14,662 nucleotides of DNA from Melioribacteraceae bacterium (lineage in GTDB: Bacteria; Bacteroidota; Ignavibacteria; Ignavibacteriales; Melioribacteraceae). Numbering within the stretch: position 1 is the stretch's first letter; every line of letters starts with the position of its first letter. Below the pieces are notes generated by a model. That model made no database searches. It had not been told where the DNA came from and worked only from the letters and a program-made list of their open reading frames with translations. Position numbers and translations under genes: made by a program. Shown here piece by piece: positions 1 through 6,439 of this stretch. Where the stretch lies: the NCBI GenBank assembly GCA_023230485.1, contig JALNXG010000080.1, positions 1 to 14,662 of the forward strand, read 5' to 3'.

Positions 1-2
1 CT

Positions 3-479
3 TCTACAACACCGGTGAGCAAGCCAACTTCTTCTGTGGAATTACTTAAAAAAAGTAGTGCCGCATTAGAGAAATTTTCCTCAGCTAAAGTTGAGGAAAA
101 GACCTCTTCGAAAACGAATACTAAGCCGGCAGTGAAAACGAATGAGAAGCCGGCAGTGAATGTACCGCCCATTACTCAAGAAGCGAAAAAAGATACTTTG
201 ATTAAATTGTCAGACCAGCCAAATCTTAATGATGCGGTGAATGCTAATTTTACTATTCAAGCAGGCGCATTCCTAAATCAAGATAATGCAAAAAAACTTT
301 CTGATCGTTTTAAAAAAGATGGCTATTACTCAAAGCTAGGGACTAAGAATGTTGGCGGTGCTGATTTTTCTATCGTATTTATCGGAAGATTCAGAACTGA
401 AGAAGACGGAAAAATAATTTTAGATTACCTAAAAGATAATCATAGAATCTATGGAAGAATTATTCCAATAGAAGAATAA
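3..479 (+). CDS. SPOR-domain protein, 5' end missing
   Basis: This is the 3' part of a gene that starts before the window: the frame is open from base 3, and a GTG at 15 is only the first possible start inside the window. Counting from that GTG, residues 1-75 are a low-complexity linker rich in Ser, Lys and Pro, with a tandem KTNxKPAV motif. Residues 77-152 look like a SPOR domain (FTIQAGAF, NQDNAKKLSDRFKKDGY, FSIVFIGRF). SPOR domains bind denuded septal peptidoglycan and usually sit in the periplasm on a membrane anchor or lipoprotein; any such anchor would be upstream of the window. The stop (477-479) is one base before the ATG of the next gene, so the two are probably co-transcribed. The domain call is by pattern and is fairly secure; the specific role is unknown. 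Confidence 0.75.
   Translation, partial: STTPVSKPTSSVELLKKSSAALEKFSSAKVEEKTSSKTNTKPAVKTNEKPAVNVPPITQEAKKDTLIKLSDQPNLNDAVNANFTIQAGAFLNQDNAKKLSDRFKKDGYYSKLGTKNVGGADFSIVFIGRFRTEEDGKIILDYLKDNHRIYGRIIPIEE
111..158 (+). repeat. 24-bp tandem duplication inside the SPOR gene linker
   Basis: Two adjacent 24-bp units (111-134 and 135-158) differ only in one codon-sized block (act versus gag). They encode KTNTKPAV and KTNEKPAV. The unit is a multiple of three, so the frame is kept. It lies in the flexible linker before the SPOR domain, where copy-number change would be tolerated. Confidence 0.85.
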
Positions 480-480
480 A

Positions 481-1590
481 ATGACAGTATCAGAATTTCA
501 AAAAAAATTTAATATCGTAGGAAAATCCAAAGAGATTAAAGACCTTGTGGATATTGCTATGCAAGTAGCTCAATCCGGTATCTCCGTTCTCCTTACAGGC
601 GAGAGCGGAACAGGCAAGGAAGTTTTTGCCCGCGCTATCCATGGCTCAAGCCATAGAGCGAATAAAGAATTAGTAAGCGTTAATTGCGGTGCTATACCCG
701 AAACACTTTTAGAGAGCGAGCTCTTCGGTCATAAAAAAGGTTCTTATACCGGTGCGCATGAAGACCGCAAAGGTTATTTTGAAATTGCAGATGGAGGTAC
801 ACTATTCTTAGATGAAATTGCGGAACTGCCACTTACTACGCAAGTAAAACTACTTCGCGTACTCGAGACAAAAGAATTTATGAGAATCGGCAGCGAGACA
901 CTTACTAAAGTGGACGTAAGGATTATTACCGCAACAAATAAAGATCTGCAAAGAGAAGTGGATGCACGCAGATTCAGGAATGACCTTTATTTCCGGCTCA
1001 AAGCTGTTACTCTTACTATCCCCCCTCTCAGAAATCGCAAAGAAGATATTATTGAATTGATACATCTCTTCTTGAATAATTATGCTAATCAAAATAAAAT
1101 GACTCCTCCTGAAATTTCAGAAGATGGAATCGATATATTATATAACTATTCATTTCCGGGTAATGTAAGAGAGCTAAAAAATATAATTGAGACAGCAATA
1201 GCTTTATCCAAGAGCGGTAAGCTTGATAGAAATTCTTTTATTCCATTATTCACTAATTTTGAAAATCACGATGACCGCAATCTACCGGTCTTTCTTCAGA
1301 AGCCATCTGAATCAGTGGATAGAGAATTAATCTTTAGAGCACTACTCGAGATAAAAAAAGATTTGCTGGAATTAAAATCGTTCGCAGAAAAAAACAACAC
1401 CGAATTTTCTCCGTTAAATAATTTTCATTCGCAGGATATAAATGAGATTATTCCTTTGGAAACATTAGAAAAACAAGCTATTATAAATGCTCTCAATTTT
1501 ACAAAAAATAATAAACGGAAAGCCGCTATGCTATTAAAAATTAATGAGCGCACTCTTTACCGGAAAATTAAAGATTATGATCTTTCTTAA
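481..1590 (+). CDS. Sigma-54-dependent transcriptional activator, AAA+ and Fis HTH, no receiver domain
   Basis: This is a bacterial enhancer-binding protein that remodels sigma-54 RNA polymerase using ATP. In the 369 residues I see Walker A GESGTGK (40-46), the sigma-54 contact loop as GSYTGA (87-92, usual form GAFTGA), Walker B TLFLDE (107-112), an arginine-finger stretch RFRNDLYFRL (164-173), FPGNVREL (225-232), and a C-terminal Fis-type helix-turn-helix (about 327-369, ending NERTLYRKIKDYDL). Typical NtrC-type proteins carry about 120 N-terminal residues of receiver or sensor domain. Here the AAA+ domain starts almost at once, so control must come from a partner protein, expression level or a ligand acting on the core. 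The linker (about 260-325) is longer than needed to join the domains. The gene begins one base after the SPOR stop and overlaps lptE by 14 bp. The activator role is well supported; its target promoters are unknown. Confidence 0.92.
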   Translation: MTVSEFQKKFNIVGKSKEIKDLVDIAMQVAQSGISVLLTGESGTGKEVFARAIHGSSHRANKELVSVNCGAIPETLLESELFGHKKGSYTGAHEDRKGYFEIADGGTLFLDEIAELPLTTQVKLLRVLETKEFMRIGSETLTKVDVRIITATNKDLQREVDARRFRNDLYFRLKAVTLTIPPLRNRKEDIIELIHLFLNNYANQNKMTPPEISEDGIDILYNYSFPGNVRELKNIIETAIALSKSGKLDRNSFIPLFTNFENHDDRNLPVFLQKPSESVDRELIFRALLEIKKDLLELKSFAEKNNTEFSPLNNFHSQDINEIIPLETLEKQAIINALNFTKNNKRKAAMLLKINERTLYRKIKDYDLS

Positions 1591-2080
1591 ATATATATTT
1601 TCGTTTGCATTGGTAATCAGCATTACTGCATGCAGCTATTCGTTTACGGGTGCATCTGTTCCTTCGCATCTAAAGACTATTGCAATACCTGTATTCAAAG
1701 ACCAAAGCGGATCGGGTGAACCGGAAATGAGCGATCTCTTTACGCGCAAAACAGTTCAAAAATTTGTAGAAGATAATACACTTAGAGTTACAGATAGGAA
1801 TAATGCTGATGCTATTATCGATTGCACTATTCAATCACTTAATGATGCACCGGCAATCGTATCAGGGAATGAGACCGTTACTCAAAGAAGACTTACAATT
1901 ACTGTAAAAGTAATTTATAGAGATATGGTAAAAAAGGTTCAAATATTCGATCGCTCTTTTTCTAACTATGGAGATTATCCTGTCGGCGGAGATATCACAA
2001 TAGTGAGGCGTAAAGCATTCGAAGATGCTATCGATAAAATAAGCGAAGATATTCTTCTAGGTGTTGTTTCTAATTGGTAA
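1577..2080 (+). CDS. lptE: LptE-like outer-membrane LPS assembly lipoprotein
   Basis: This is the probable lipoprotein partner of LptD in the outer-membrane translocon that places lipopolysaccharide on the cell surface. I chose ATG 1577 rather than ATG 1544, because the 167-residue product then opens with a lipoprotein signal: K5, a hydrophobic core FSFALVISI, and lipobox ITAC with the lipidated Cys at 19. After it comes CSYSFTGASVPSHLKTIAIPVF, a pattern common at the start of LptE in the Bacteroidota/Chlorobi group, and the rest alternates beta strands and helices as in that fold. The start overlaps the activator gene by 14 bp, suggesting translational coupling. LptE sequences diverge strongly, so the name rests on the N-terminal pattern, length and envelope-gene context. 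Confidence 0.8.
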   Translation: MIFLKYIFSFALVISITACSYSFTGASVPSHLKTIAIPVFKDQSGSGEPEMSDLFTRKTVQKFVEDNTLRVTDRNNADAIIDCTIQSLNDAPAIVSGNETVTQRRLTITVKVIYRDMVKKVQIFDRSFSNYGDYPVGGDITIVRRKAFEDAIDKISEDILLGVVSNW

Positions 2081-2123
2081 TAATTTTAATGCACAAAAGT
2101 TTTTATAAGGTTAAATAAATATC

Positions 2124-3590
2124 ATGGTTTTTGATCAAATTATATTATACGTTTATATTTTTTCGATGATTGTTCTTTTTACTTTCGGAAGCCACGGATT
2201 CGTAATGGTTTTCTATCATTGGAAGTATATAAAAAATCATCCCAAGAATAATCCCGATTATGAATTTAAAGATATCGTTACAATCCAGCTTCCGATGTAT
2301 AATGAAATGGATGTATCGGAAAGATTAATTGATGCCGTTTGTAAGTTTGACTATCCGAAAGAACTCCTTGAGATTCAGGTGCTGGATGATTCTACTGATG
2401 CGACTGTGGATCACGTAGCCGAAGTAGTAAAAAGAAAGCAAGAGGAAGGATACGATATTAAACATATCCATCGTACTAATAGATCGGGCTATAAAGCCGG
2501 TGCGCTTAAAGAAGGGCTAGCAGTAGCTAAAGGTAAATATATTGGTATCTTCGATGCTGATTTTATCCCGCCGACAGATTTTCTTATGACTACACTTCCA
2601 TATTTTAAAGATGATAATATTGGTTTGGTTCAATCCCGTTGGGAGCATATGAACGAAGACTATTCAATTCTTACACGCATTCAAGCTCTTGCTCTTGATG
2701 GGCATTTTGTAATCGAACAAACCGTACGTAATAGAGCAGGCTTCTTTATTAATTTTAATGGTACTGGCGGAGTATGGCGAAAAGACTGTATAGAAGATGC
2801 GGGCAATTGGCACTCAGATACACTCACAGAAGATCTCGATCTCAGTTACCGTGCACAGTTGAAGGGTTGGAAATTTGTTTATCTACGCGATTACACTACT
2901 CCGGCTGAACTTCCCGCAGATATGAATGCCCTTAAAGCTCAACAATTTAGATGGACTAAAGGTGCTATCGAAACGGGTAAAAAAATTCTTCCGCTCGTTT
3001 GGAAATCTGATGTTTCGATTAGAATTAAATTACAATCAACATTCCATTTAACGAATAATATTGTATTCCCATTTATTCTCCTTGCAGGGATATTAAATGT
3101 GCCGCTTATATTTATAAAAAACGCAGGTCCTTATTGGTCGTTTTTTAATTTAATGGCGGTCTTTGTTGTTGCTTTCGTTAGTTCATTTACATTTTATTTT
3201 TATTCGCAAAGAGATGTTTATGAAGATTGGCGGAAAAGGATTGCCCTCTTCCCTCTCTTTATGGCAGGCAGTATGGGTCTTTCGCTTAATAATACACGTG
3301 CAGTAGTTGAAGGTTTGCGCGGTAATAAAAGTGAGTTCGTAAGGACACCTAAATTCAAAGTGCAGGATAAAAATGATAAGATGAAAAAATCTACTTACGG
3401 GAAAAATATAAAAGTTGAACGCTCCGCTTATGTCGAGATGTTTCTCGCAGTTTATTGTTTTATTGGTGTTGTTGCTTCAATCTATTTTATGGAGTTCGGT
3501 TCGCTTCCATTTCAGTTGATGTTTTTTGTCGGATTTTTCAGTATAAGTTTTCTATCATTTAGACAAGCAGCACAAAGTAAGAAAGCGTGA
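2124..3590 (+). CDS. Membrane glycosyltransferase family 2, cellulose-synthase-like
   Basis: This is a processive-type GT2 enzyme of the inner membrane, likely to polymerise or transfer a sugar from a nucleotide-sugar donor. The 488 residues show a membrane segment at about 6-30, then a cytosolic catalytic domain with DD (88-89 in VLDDSTD), DAD (144-146, the metal-binding DxD), TED (235-237, catalytic base) and QQFRW (273-277, the QxxRW motif). Membrane segments follow at about 311-331, 338-360, 374-388, 436-455 and 460-479. This D, DxD, TED, QxxRW layout with C-terminal helices is that of CesA/CslA-like synthases, and the size resembles CslA-type mannan synthases. I see no PilZ domain, so no cyclic-di-GMP control is evident. 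The 43 bp before it contain nothing I recognise. The stop overlaps the next start as GTGA. The sugar specificity cannot be read from the sequence. Confidence 0.9.
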   Translation: MVFDQIILYVYIFSMIVLFTFGSHGFVMVFYHWKYIKNHPKNNPDYEFKDIVTIQLPMYNEMDVSERLIDAVCKFDYPKELLEIQVLDDSTDATVDHVAEVVKRKQEEGYDIKHIHRTNRSGYKAGALKEGLAVAKGKYIGIFDADFIPPTDFLMTTLPYFKDDNIGLVQSRWEHMNEDYSILTRIQALALDGHFVIEQTVRNRAGFFINFNGTGGVWRKDCIEDAGNWHSDTLTEDLDLSYRAQLKGWKFVYLRDYTTPAELPADMNALKAQQFRWTKGAIETGKKILPLVWKSDVSIRIKLQSTFHLTNNIVFPFILLAGILNVPLIFIKNAGPYWSFFNLMAVFVVAFVSSFTFYFYSQRDVYEDWRKRIALFPLFMAGSMGLSLNNTRAVVEGLRGNKSEFVRTPKFKVQDKNDKMKKSTYGKNIKVERSAYVEMFLAVYCFIGVVASIYFMEFGSLPFQLMFFVGFFSISFLSFRQAAQSKKA

Positions 3591-4222
3591 ATTTTAATAC
3601 CAAAGATATTGCGATAGATAAAGTAAAATTAATTTTTGAATACAAAAATTCATCTCCCTTATTTTGTTGCGCCGCCGCTTGTGAAGTAGATTGCGGTAAT
3701 TATCTTAAAGCTATTGAACTACTCGAAGCGGGAATAAAAAACTATCCGCAATACGCTACTGCATATTTAGTTTATTCAATTGCTCTTGCTAATACGGGAA
3801 ACGCAATTAAGGCAAAAGATAATGCGGCAAAGGGAGCAAGACTTCTTGGCTCGGATAAAGTTCTTGAGTATTATAATGCGGCTATCGATTCGATTATTAA
3901 ATCTGCCCCGCCTCAGCCAACTTTAAAAGGACCTACCTTTGTCGATGAATTTGAGATTGATAATAATCTCGATGAATTAGCTAAACAACTTAGCAATGCA
4001 AAAATAAAATACTCCGATGATAAAGATATTTCCACTAACGGAGATTATTCAGATTCATATTCAGCAAGCGGACTCTATTCCGAAACACTCGCCGAGATTT
4101 TCTATTCACAAAAAAATTATCTCGAATCGATTAATCATTATAAAAAATTAATCGAGCAGAAACCGGAGAATGCAGAGAAATATTTCGCACGTATAAATGA
4201 AATAAAGAAACTGATTTTGTAA
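3587..4222 (+). CDS. TPR-repeat protein of the glycosyltransferase cluster
   Basis: This 211-residue protein has helical repeats of TPR type at about 22-54 (KAIELLEAGIKNYPQ), 57-88 (ATAYLVYSIALANTGNA) and 163-196 (SETLAEIFYSQKNYLESI then HYKKLIEQKPEN). An acidic, Ser- and Asp-rich segment of about 75 residues separates the repeats. No signal peptide or membrane helix is visible, so it is probably cytosolic. The start is GTG at 3587 in a GTGA overlap with the GT2 stop, and the end overlaps the GT9 start by one base (TAATG). Its translation is therefore tied to both glycosyltransferases. A scaffold or assembly role for a glycan synthase is a reasonable inference but not shown. Confidence 0.75.
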   Translation: MNFNTKDIAIDKVKLIFEYKNSSPLFCCAAACEVDCGNYLKAIELLEAGIKNYPQYATAYLVYSIALANTGNAIKAKDNAAKGARLLGSDKVLEYYNAAIDSIIKSAPPQPTLKGPTFVDEFEIDNNLDELAKQLSNAKIKYSDDKDISTNGDYSDSYSASGLYSETLAEIFYSQKNYLESINHYKKLIEQKPENAEKYFARINEIKKLIL

Positions 4223-5199
4223 TGCCCGGACTAAATATATTAATAACGCGAACCGATAGAATCGGTGATCTTGTTTTAACTCTCCCGCTTGCCTCGATAA
4301 TTAAAAAATATCTTCCTGATTCAAAAATTGCTTTCTTAGTAAGCGAATATACTCGTGCAATAGCAGAGAACTGTTCTGCAATTGATGAAGTTATTATTTA
4401 TCAGGGTGCAAGTAAGAAAAAACTTACCCTCTCGAAAAAATTTGATATCGTAATCTGCGGCTATCCCACATTTGATTTAGCGTGGTTACTATTTCTTTCT
4501 CATATTCCGATACGTATCGGAACGGGCTACCGCTGGTATTCATTACTATTTAATAAAAGAGTTTACGAACATCGCAAGTATGGCTTAAAAAATGAACTCG
4601 AATATAATGCCGGATTATTGAGACCGCTTGGTATAAATGAAATGCCTACTCATCAAAACGTATCATTTAATCTACAACCCGACCTAAAAAGCAAACAGAT
4701 TATTGATGAATACCTCGTATCGCTCGGAATTGATGCCTCGAAGAAAATCATAATTATACATCCGGGAAGCGGTGGAAGTGCTTCTGACCTGCCGAAATCG
4801 CACCTTAAAGAATTAGTAAATCAATTGGCACATAAATTGGACTGTACTATATTGATAACAGGTTCACCCGTTGAAAAGGAACTTGCATCTTATTTCGTTG
4901 TAAGAAATAATGTACATAATGCGGCGGGTCTTTTTAACCTTAGTTCTTTAATAGCATTGATAGATAGAGCTTTTCTATTGATAGCGAACTCTACCGGTCC
5001 ACTACATATTGCTGCTGCACTCGGAAAGTTCGTTGTAGGTTTCTATCCAAAAGCACAAGCCACATCCCCTATCCGTTGGGGACCATATACTGAGCGGAAA
5101 CTGATTTTTACTCCTCCCGGCGAATGCTTAGACTGCATGAAAACTATCGATATCAATCACGTATTCGAGGAGATAAATTCAAAATGGGAAAATATATAA
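4222..5199 (+). CDS. Glycosyltransferase family 9, heptosyltransferase-like
   Basis: GT9 enzymes transfer heptose from ADP-heptose to the LPS inner core on the cytosolic face of the inner membrane. The 325 residues fit the family in length and order: N-terminal ILITRTDRIGDLVLTLPL (6-23) for the acceptor-side Rossmann fold, HPGSGG (180-185) at the start of the nucleotide-binding domain, NSTGPLHIAAALG (256-268) for donor binding, RWGP (285-288), and a C-terminal CLDCM (302-306), often seen before the last helix in this family. Start ATG 4222 overlaps the TPR stop by one base. Position beside lptE and a GT2 enzyme supports LPS or lipooligosaccharide core assembly. The exact acceptor is unknown, so I do not assign waaC, waaF or waaQ. 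Confidence 0.88.
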   Translation: MPGLNILITRTDRIGDLVLTLPLASIIKKYLPDSKIAFLVSEYTRAIAENCSAIDEVIIYQGASKKKLTLSKKFDIVICGYPTFDLAWLLFLSHIPIRIGTGYRWYSLLFNKRVYEHRKYGLKNELEYNAGLLRPLGINEMPTHQNVSFNLQPDLKSKQIIDEYLVSLGIDASKKIIIIHPGSGGSASDLPKSHLKELVNQLAHKLDCTILITGSPVEKELASYFVVRNNVHNAAGLFNLSSLIALIDRAFLLIANSTGPLHIAAALGKFVVGFYPKAQATSPIRWGPYTERKLIFTPPGECLDCMKTIDINHVFEEINSKWENI

Positions 5200-5954
5200 A
5201 GAAATTTTTTATCGTATTAACATTAATACCACTTCTGATTTCAGCACAGAAAACTGATTTTAGAACAATTAAAAATAATGCTTTCAAAGTGGGCGAGAAG
5301 CTTACTTTTGAAGTGAAGTATGGATTCATTACCGCGGGTATTGCTGAAATGGCGATTCCAAGAATGACCAAACTTTCCGGACGCGATGTTTATAATATTA
5401 CGTTTACTGTTAATTCGGTTTCAGGTTTCGATCCATTATATAAAGTGCGCGACCGATACGAAACATATCTTGATAAAGAGGGATTATTTCCTTGGAGATT
5501 CGAGCAGCATATTCGTGAGGGTGGATTTTCACGTGATTTCTCTGCCTATTTCGATCATAGAAAAGGAAAAGCAAAAACCTCCGAAGGTACTTATGAAATA
5601 CCTCTTTACGTGAATGATATAATTTCAGCATTCTATCTTGCACGTACTTTTGATTTTGATAAAATGAAACCGGGAGAAGTTTTTAAGTTACAGAATTTTT
5701 ATAAAGATAAAGTATATCCTTTAGATGTAGTCTATAGAGGTAAAGAAAAAATTGAAGTAGCCGCCGGAACGTTTAATTGTATTATAGTTGAACCGATTAT
5801 TGTGGAAGGTGGTTTGTTCAAGAGCGAAGGCAATATACTTGTATGGCTAAGTGATGATGAAAATAGAATACCCGTTAAAGTACAGACTAAGATTTTAATC
5901 GGTTCTATCGATGCCGAACTGATTAAAGCCGAAGGACTAACGAATAAGAAATGA
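5184..5954 (+). CDS. DUF3108 exported protein
   Basis: ATG 5184 was chosen over an in-frame upstream start at 5124. It follows GAGGAGA (5167-5173) and gives a clear signal peptide, MGKYIKK then FFIVLTLIPLLIS, with likely cleavage after ISA (residue 21). The mature 235 residues are rich in beta strands and carry the DUF3108 pattern: FKVGEKLTFEVKYGFITAG near the start, RDRYETYLDKEGLFPWRF, and VAAGTFNCIIVEP then LVWLSDDENRIPVKV near the end. DUF3108 proteins are periplasmic or envelope-associated with poorly known function. The start overlaps the GT9 end by 16 bp. This is the last gene of the envelope cluster; the DNA after it is non-coding for 485 bp. Confidence 0.85.
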   Translation: MGKYIKKFFIVLTLIPLLISAQKTDFRTIKNNAFKVGEKLTFEVKYGFITAGIAEMAIPRMTKLSGRDVYNITFTVNSVSGFDPLYKVRDRYETYLDKEGLFPWRFEQHIREGGFSRDFSAYFDHRKGKAKTSEGTYEIPLYVNDIISAFYLARTFDFDKMKPGEVFKLQNFYKDKVYPLDVVYRGKEKIEVAAGTFNCIIVEPIIVEGGLFKSEGNILVWLSDDENRIPVKVQTKILIGSIDAELIKAEGLTNKK

Positions 5955-6086
5955 ATCGCATAAAATTATGTGTGTAATTGAATTAGATAGTTTAGTGTTA
6001 ATATGGAAAGCTATTGATTTGCCCTCAGTAATAATGTTAGATATCGATTTACTTTGAAATTCTCGTAATACAAGTAGGTAGTAAAT

Positions 6087-6109
6087 AAGGGTGCACTCCC
6101 AGCACCCTT
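6087..6109. terminator. GC-rich hairpin, possible end of the envelope operon transcript
   Basis: AAGGGTGC (6087-6094) and GCACCCTT (6102-6109) are perfect 8-bp complements around a 7-nt loop. It is the only strong hairpin downstream of the DUF3108 gene. No T-run follows directly on the + strand (the next is about 6135-6149), and on the - strand the downstream bases are only moderately T-rich. It is a weak candidate for a classical intrinsic terminator in either direction. Its right arm is also the second unit of the 10-bp repeat. Confidence 0.35.
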
Positions 6110-6250
6110 CTGCACCCATTCGCTCCCGCTGCACCTTTTAGTATTTTTTAACACTTTTCTGCCTTTTACACATTATTTCGCTCTACATTTATGCACCTTA
6201 TGGCACTCATTTGCTCATTACTTTCTGCCTCTGCATTTTATTGCACCATA
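6093..6250. repeat. Degenerate pyrimidine-rich repeat with about 10-bp period
   Basis: GCAC-, GCTC- or GCA-like words begin at 6093, 6102, 6112, 6122, 6131, then after a decayed middle at 6193, 6203, 6213, 6233 and 6243. Examples are gcacccttct (6102), gcacccattc (6112), gcacctttta (6131), gcaccttatg (6193) and gcactcattt (6203). Spacing is 9-10 bp within each block, close to one DNA helical turn. The middle (about 6141-6190) keeps the pyrimidine bias but only loose word matches. The + strand is strongly pyrimidine-rich, so a - strand transcript would be purine-rich. A 10-bp unit cannot encode a simple peptide repeat. Function unknown: phased protein-binding sites, a decayed minisatellite or a non-coding RNA are all possible. 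Confidence 0.6.
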
Positions 6251-6255
6251 CAAAA

Positions 6256-6274
6256 AGTATCATTAAATGATACT
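6256..6274. promoter_or_regulatory. Perfect 19-bp palindrome, candidate operator
   Basis: AGTATCATTAAATGATACT has two perfect 9-bp arms (6256-6264 and 6266-6274) around a single central A. Symmetry of this size with no loop is typical of a binding site for a homodimeric helix-turn-helix regulator rather than of an RNA hairpin. It ends 73 bp before the TATAAT box and 165 bp before cas6. No regulator gene is present in the cas operon, so the protein would be encoded elsewhere. Confidence 0.5.
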
Positions 6275-6347
6275 GCAAATCTTTACTCCTCTCCCATATT
6301 TCATAAAATATTTTTTTATTTCTGGAAAAATTTAAGATTCACTGCTC

Positions 6348-6353
6348 TATAAT
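6348..6353 (+). promoter_or_regulatory. Candidate -10 box for the cas operon
   Basis: An exact TATAAT lies 86 bp before the cas6 start, in the only long gap upstream of the cas genes. The expected -35 position (about 6324-6331) reads gaaaaa and does not match TTGACA, so the promoter may need an activator or a different upstream element. A start of transcription near 6360 would leave an untranslated leader of about 80 nt. Confidence 0.4.
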
Positions 6354-6358
6354 AGTAG

Positions 6359-6389
6359 AATAAAATACTTTGTTATCATTTTATTTTTT
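6359..6389 (+). other. A/T hairpin followed by T-run in the cas6 5' leader
   Basis: AATAAAAT (6359-6366) and ATTTTATT (6378-6385) are perfect 8-bp complements with an 11-nt loop, and T bases continue to 6389. If transcription starts near 6360, this would be the very 5' end of the cas mRNA. The stem contains only A-U pairs, so it would be weak. It could be an mRNA-end structure or just composition. Confidence 0.25.
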
Positions 6390-6439
6390 AAGTTTAATGA
6401 CTCAATCCGTTTTTCTAAAAAAATTATTTATGGAGAATT

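Larger units (their letters stand above)
5955..6439. other. Long non-coding region between envelope cluster and cas operon
   Basis: No convincing gene lies here on either strand. The stretch 5955-6085 shows nothing I can name. From 6087 there is a GC-rich hairpin, then a pyrimidine-rich degenerate repeat to about 6250, a 19-bp palindrome, and an A/T-rich segment with a promoter-like box and the leader of the cas6 mRNA. The region should therefore contain both the end of the upstream transcript and the start of the cas transcript. Confidence 0.8.

Noticed and set aside
5968..6057. 29-codon open frame after the DUF3108 gene
   Set aside because: It has no ribosome binding site, no recognisable motif, and a length expected by chance in AT-rich non-coding DNA.
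5937..6134. 65-codon frame on the - strand overlapping the repeat region
   Set aside because: It runs through the degenerate repeat and the end of DUF3108, has no start signal, and shows no protein-like pattern.
6201..6215. Near match to a sigma-54 promoter (TGGCAC, then TTGCT)
   Set aside because: Only four bases separate the two elements instead of five, and sigma-54 promoters tolerate little change in this spacing. The match is explained by the 10-bp repeat (gcactcattt followed by gctc).
6296..6317. ATATTT/AAATAT inverted repeat followed by T bases
   Set aside because: The arms are six A/T pairs only, which is expected in such AT-rich DNA, and it would be too weak for a terminator.
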